Shown here: one piece after another, positions 60,466 through 64,000 of the stretch
Layout: every line of letters starts with the position of its first letter
Position numbering within the stretch: position 1 is the stretch's first letter
Source of the DNA: Antedon mediterranea
Lineage: Eukaryota; Echinodermata; Crinoidea; Comatulida; Antedonidae
Assembly: GCF_964355755.1 (NCBI RefSeq)
Contig: NC_092671.1
Span: 24,800,070 to 24,864,069 of the forward strand
Length of the DNA stretch: 64,000 nucleotides
Direction: 5' to 3'
Notes under the pieces: generated by a model
What the model saw: the letters and a program-made list of their open reading frames with translations, nothing else
Told to the model about the DNA's origin: nothing
Databases searched by the model: none
Position numbers and translations under genes: made by a program

Positions 60466-63400
60466 AATGATGCAATATAGTGAAGAAAATTGAAAAATTA
60501 TTTAAATCAGACAGTAATTGTTTTTGTACATATGTAACAATAAAATGCAGAATTTTGTTATAGATAACACAGATATTTATTACCAGCATAATGTAAAACT
60601 TCAAAATGATGCCCATCTTGAAGGAGCCTTTAATCTTTGGCTTGTATTTTATTGGAAGAGAATAAACCAAACACTTTGGAATGTCTCTTTCTGAATAATA
60701 ATGAAATTAAATATCTGGCACATGATCTATCTAAATTTATAATCGAAAGTGAAAATAAAAATTAAATTAAGCTGTACAGAGTGTTTTACAATTGAAATTA
60801 GGATGTTAAACAACACAACTAATAGTTGTTCCCTTGATAATGACAACGCAGAAGAATCAATTGATATTATCTATTTAGACATTGTAAAGATGAGTTTATG
60901 TCACCACCAGATGTCAACATTTGCTCAGTCAACTAAACAAACTTGGATGCTTTACCTGACAATGTAATTACGACTGAGCAAAAACGAAACAATCTAAGGT
61001 TTATTCAGCATTTCATTGTTATTTTTAACATTTCTTATAGACATTGCGTCTATGAGTTTTGTATGATTCATATACTACTAGTCTGGGTGCCAAATGTGAA
61101 GGTGTGTCAATAATAAGGCAATGATTTTTACTTTAACAGTAAGTGGTTCAGATCAATATTTCATCACAAGGAAATATGCTAAACATAGGTAATTCAGTAA
61201 ATGTTGTTAAATTTGAATTTCAGAAGAACAAAATAATACTATTTTGAGTAAAAGTGTCACAACAGGGCGCTTTGTGCAAGTCAGAGTTTGCATATGGCGG
61301 AAATGAGTGCTTGTCCAGAACAGTCGACAGGACCTGTGGTGAGGTGAACTTTGTTAAATGACACCCTAGATGACCGGAAATGATACTCTCATACATAAAA
61401 TTCATAAATGTAACTCTAATTTGCAGGAAAATTGCTACCAATGAGCAACACGATCATACTTTTCCCCTCCGGTAAACACACACATAATTAAAGGACGATA
61501 ACATGTTGTTGCCGATGATATCATTAACTCAGTATTTTGTTTTTATTGCGTTGCATTCAGATTAAATGCGAACGTACGTCTAGGGGAAGCCCCTAAAAAC
61601 AAAGCACACTTTAGGTGAAAAGTGAAAAGGCAAATTCAATGCTTAATAGCTCAATATTTATTTACATCAATTTAATTTGTTGAGGAAATTAAATATATCA
61701 ATATAAATAGGTATTGATACAGTTGAGTACGTATCGGCAGGTGGGCTAGAAAAAAAATAATCGTTTGCTATAATGTAAAAATGTTACAGTAATTATGTGT
61801 ACTATATTAATATTAACATATCCTCTATGATGATGATACACTATACTTCATAGCCACACATACTGTAGGTAACCACAGCATTCCATGTTTGACGTATATA
61901 CAATATGCTTGCTGACTGCCAGCGATCTAAACAATAGGTAGGCCTACACAGTTGTCTGGCATGTCCTTTGTACAAATCGTTGTGCCCCAGCTCACTGAAT
62001 GAGTATGATACACGCGTCAATATCATGTTATATTCAGGAACCAAAATGCATTTATTTTTCAGTTGAAAATAGGCGATTCTTTCACAACTCTTAGAAATTT
62101 ACAGACACTTAACGCTCGACGTACACTCATTGGATCCGCCACTGCCTAGTCTATAATGATAACGTCTACACAACAGCCCACGAAATTGCAGAATTAAATT
62201 TCGACATTCATGGAGCTTACCATGGCAATAATGGTAAACGATCATGTTCTCGGACTATCAGGGTCAAGACGATTGGGCCCATTTTAGACACAAGCAAAAA
62301 ACTATCGGCCCAACGTTTATGACTATCGCGCAAAAGAACTACGATTTAATAACATAATTTATTGATATTGCCAACGTTGATTTAATATATAAAAATAAAT
62401 TAATAAAAAAACGTCATTTTATATTTTAAGTATATATATTATATCATTATGGAAAAAATCGTTATTCAGGCATTTGCCAAGCGGTCAACAGAGGGCGTAA
62501 TTTGTTTACATCGTTCGCGTGGCTAAAAAATGATAATTTTCAGCAATGTTTTAGTCAGATTGTCAAAGGTTTTGCTGTATTGCATCATATCCCTAGCAGT
62601 ACTACCCCAAAATCTCTCAGATTCACTATTGCGCTGTGTTGGCATTCCATTGTCTTGTATAAAGGTGTAATATGATCGCAGTTAATCAATAAGCCAAGTC
62701 CTGTGTGGTTTGTCCACAATAGTCATCAATGCAGCAAAGCCTATATCGGAGTATGGAAGCGAAAGGGGCTAGGCCTAGTGTGATAAACAAGAACAAGCGA
62801 TATTTACGTTAATGGAAACTAATTTCTGCAACGCTGTAGTAAAACATCTATGCTTTTTTAGACATACGATTGGAAGACTATATTTAGGTTTTTTAAAATC
62901 AATAACTGCTATAAAATCGCGATAGTATCGCATCATCGCTACCTCAAAACAAAAACAAAATGTCGGAAAACTTTGATAGTTTGACCACATACACACACAC
63001 ATACACTAAAGTGATTAGAAGAGTTCCTTTCCATTGCATACATAGGAACTAAAAACAAATTGTTTTTTCATCTGATATCAAACTTGAACTTTCCCATTTG
63101 GGAATATGTTTTTCTTAATAAAAAAATGTCATATATTGTACAATTAAAAGCATTTAAAAAAATCGGTAAATTATTTCAAACGACAAGAACGCGTTCAGGC
63201 ACGTTTGCTATTGTATTACGAAAAAGGTCGTAAAGACGCGTTTGGCAGACCATTTGGGGGAACCCCGTTTGGACGCGTTTATTCACGTTTGGCATGTTGC
63301 TCCGCCCCATTGAACGTTTGACTGAGCAGCATTATTGTTTGTCATTTTGTACGATTCCTTCATTGAGTATTAAATTTCCAGATAATGGTATACAGTTATT

Positions 63401-64000
63401 GTTCTTCACACGCCCGCCGTTTGTCAAGACGTACTTTACATAAAAATTACTTTTTAAAGCTTGGTACTAGGGCCTAGTCTCTAGAGGAGGCCTAGGCCTA
63501 CCATGGAGTAACTCCATGCATGGAGTTATACTCCTTACTGAATTACGGAAAAATATACAACAACAATGCGTACAATATCGCTACAAACGCGATTCCTTGT
63601 TTGTGGGGATTCCCTTGATACAGCCCCACACAGCCCGTAAACAACATTGCAAGAATGTAATAATAATGCGGCCTACACTACCTTGGGTTAGCGAATTATA
63701 AAAAAACAACACCTAGGCACCAACACCAACACCAACACACCAACAAAATATATGCAAGATAAATATATATTCCATGTAAAGATTTAAGATATGCCTTTTA
63801 AATTATTAAAGAAAATGCCCGACTAGAATTTGGATGGAGGGAAAAAAACATGTGAATCGCGGGAACAGTTTAGAGCAGCTAAGAGAGTAGGCCCTATTAC
63901 GTTTCATGTCATGTGACACAAAATCCAGGTACACGTAATTAGCCACCCCTGGTATCGATGTTAAAAAAAAACATGTGAGAGGTTGCGGTAAACAGAGAGT
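60466..64000. other. End of window, no exon found
   Basis: No PITRM1 N-terminal exon recognised. From about 61.5 kb the sequence is less AT-rich with more CG dinucleotides (for example AAGACGCGTTTGGCAG near 63,233), which could mean a promoter-proximal region. A 46-codon frame at 62529-62669 (+) is hydrophobic near its start but unrecognised. Confidence 0.3.

Noticed and set aside
62529-62669. 46-codon frame with a hydrophobic N-terminal part, possibly a signal peptide exon
   Set aside because: No recognisable family and no second exon to pair it with; short hydrophobic frames arise readily in such DNA.

Overview
The window is AT-rich eukaryotic DNA from an animal, with short exons, long introns, GT-AG splice sites and many interspersed repeats. 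The repeat classes (tRNA-derived SINEs, CR1/Jockey-type LINE fragments, Helitrons, many small inverted-repeat elements) and the divergence of the two host genes from their vertebrate counterparts suggest a marine invertebrate, perhaps a deuterostome such as an echinoderm or hemichordate. That placement is an inference; nothing here fixes the species. It is not bacterial: there are no operons, Shine-Dalgarno sites or CRISPR arrays.

Two host genes lie tail to tail. On the + strand, 6.5-8.6 kb holds the last four exons of PIKFYVE (phosphatidylinositol 3-phosphate 5-kinase): the C-terminal part of the lipid-kinase domain and the stop codon. On the - strand, 13.6-58.0 kb holds thirteen phase-consistent exons of PITRM1 (the mitochondrial presequence protease, family M16C), about 632 codons covering the C-terminal 60% of the protein. 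Its N-terminal exons, with the zinc-binding motif, were not found in the last 6 kb and presumably lie beyond 64 kb.

Most of the DNA is PITRM1 intron filled with repeats. Four introns carry tandem arrays of unrelated sequence: a TTCTTA-type microsatellite (13.9-15.3 kb), a 34-bp minisatellite (24.1-25.6 kb), a 75-bp minisatellite (26.9-30.3 kb) and a 36-bp satellite of about 146 units (42.3-47.6 kb). The intron at 19.3-23.7 kb contains, on the opposite strand, a decayed intronless tandem pair of beta-1,3-glycosyltransferase (GT31) copies, a SINE-like tract and a LINE broken inside its reverse transcriptase. The 22.7-kb intron at 33.5-56.2 kb holds the 36-bp satellite, a second LINE relic and several DNA transposons.

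The most informative finds are Helitron-type insertions whose ends and target sites can be read inside the window, because related repeat copies supply the unoccupied sites: 2526-3848 inserted into a dispersed repeat, and 38245-39627 inserted into the end of another Helitron. A third family (four copies) ends in a hairpin plus CTAG and carries a degenerate tRNA-Glu-like module. A 926-bp inverted-repeat element with a TTA duplication sits inside the microsatellite. TTAA-flanked and TA-flanked small elements are also present. The very long open frames across the satellites are by-products of periods divisible by three and are not annotated as genes.
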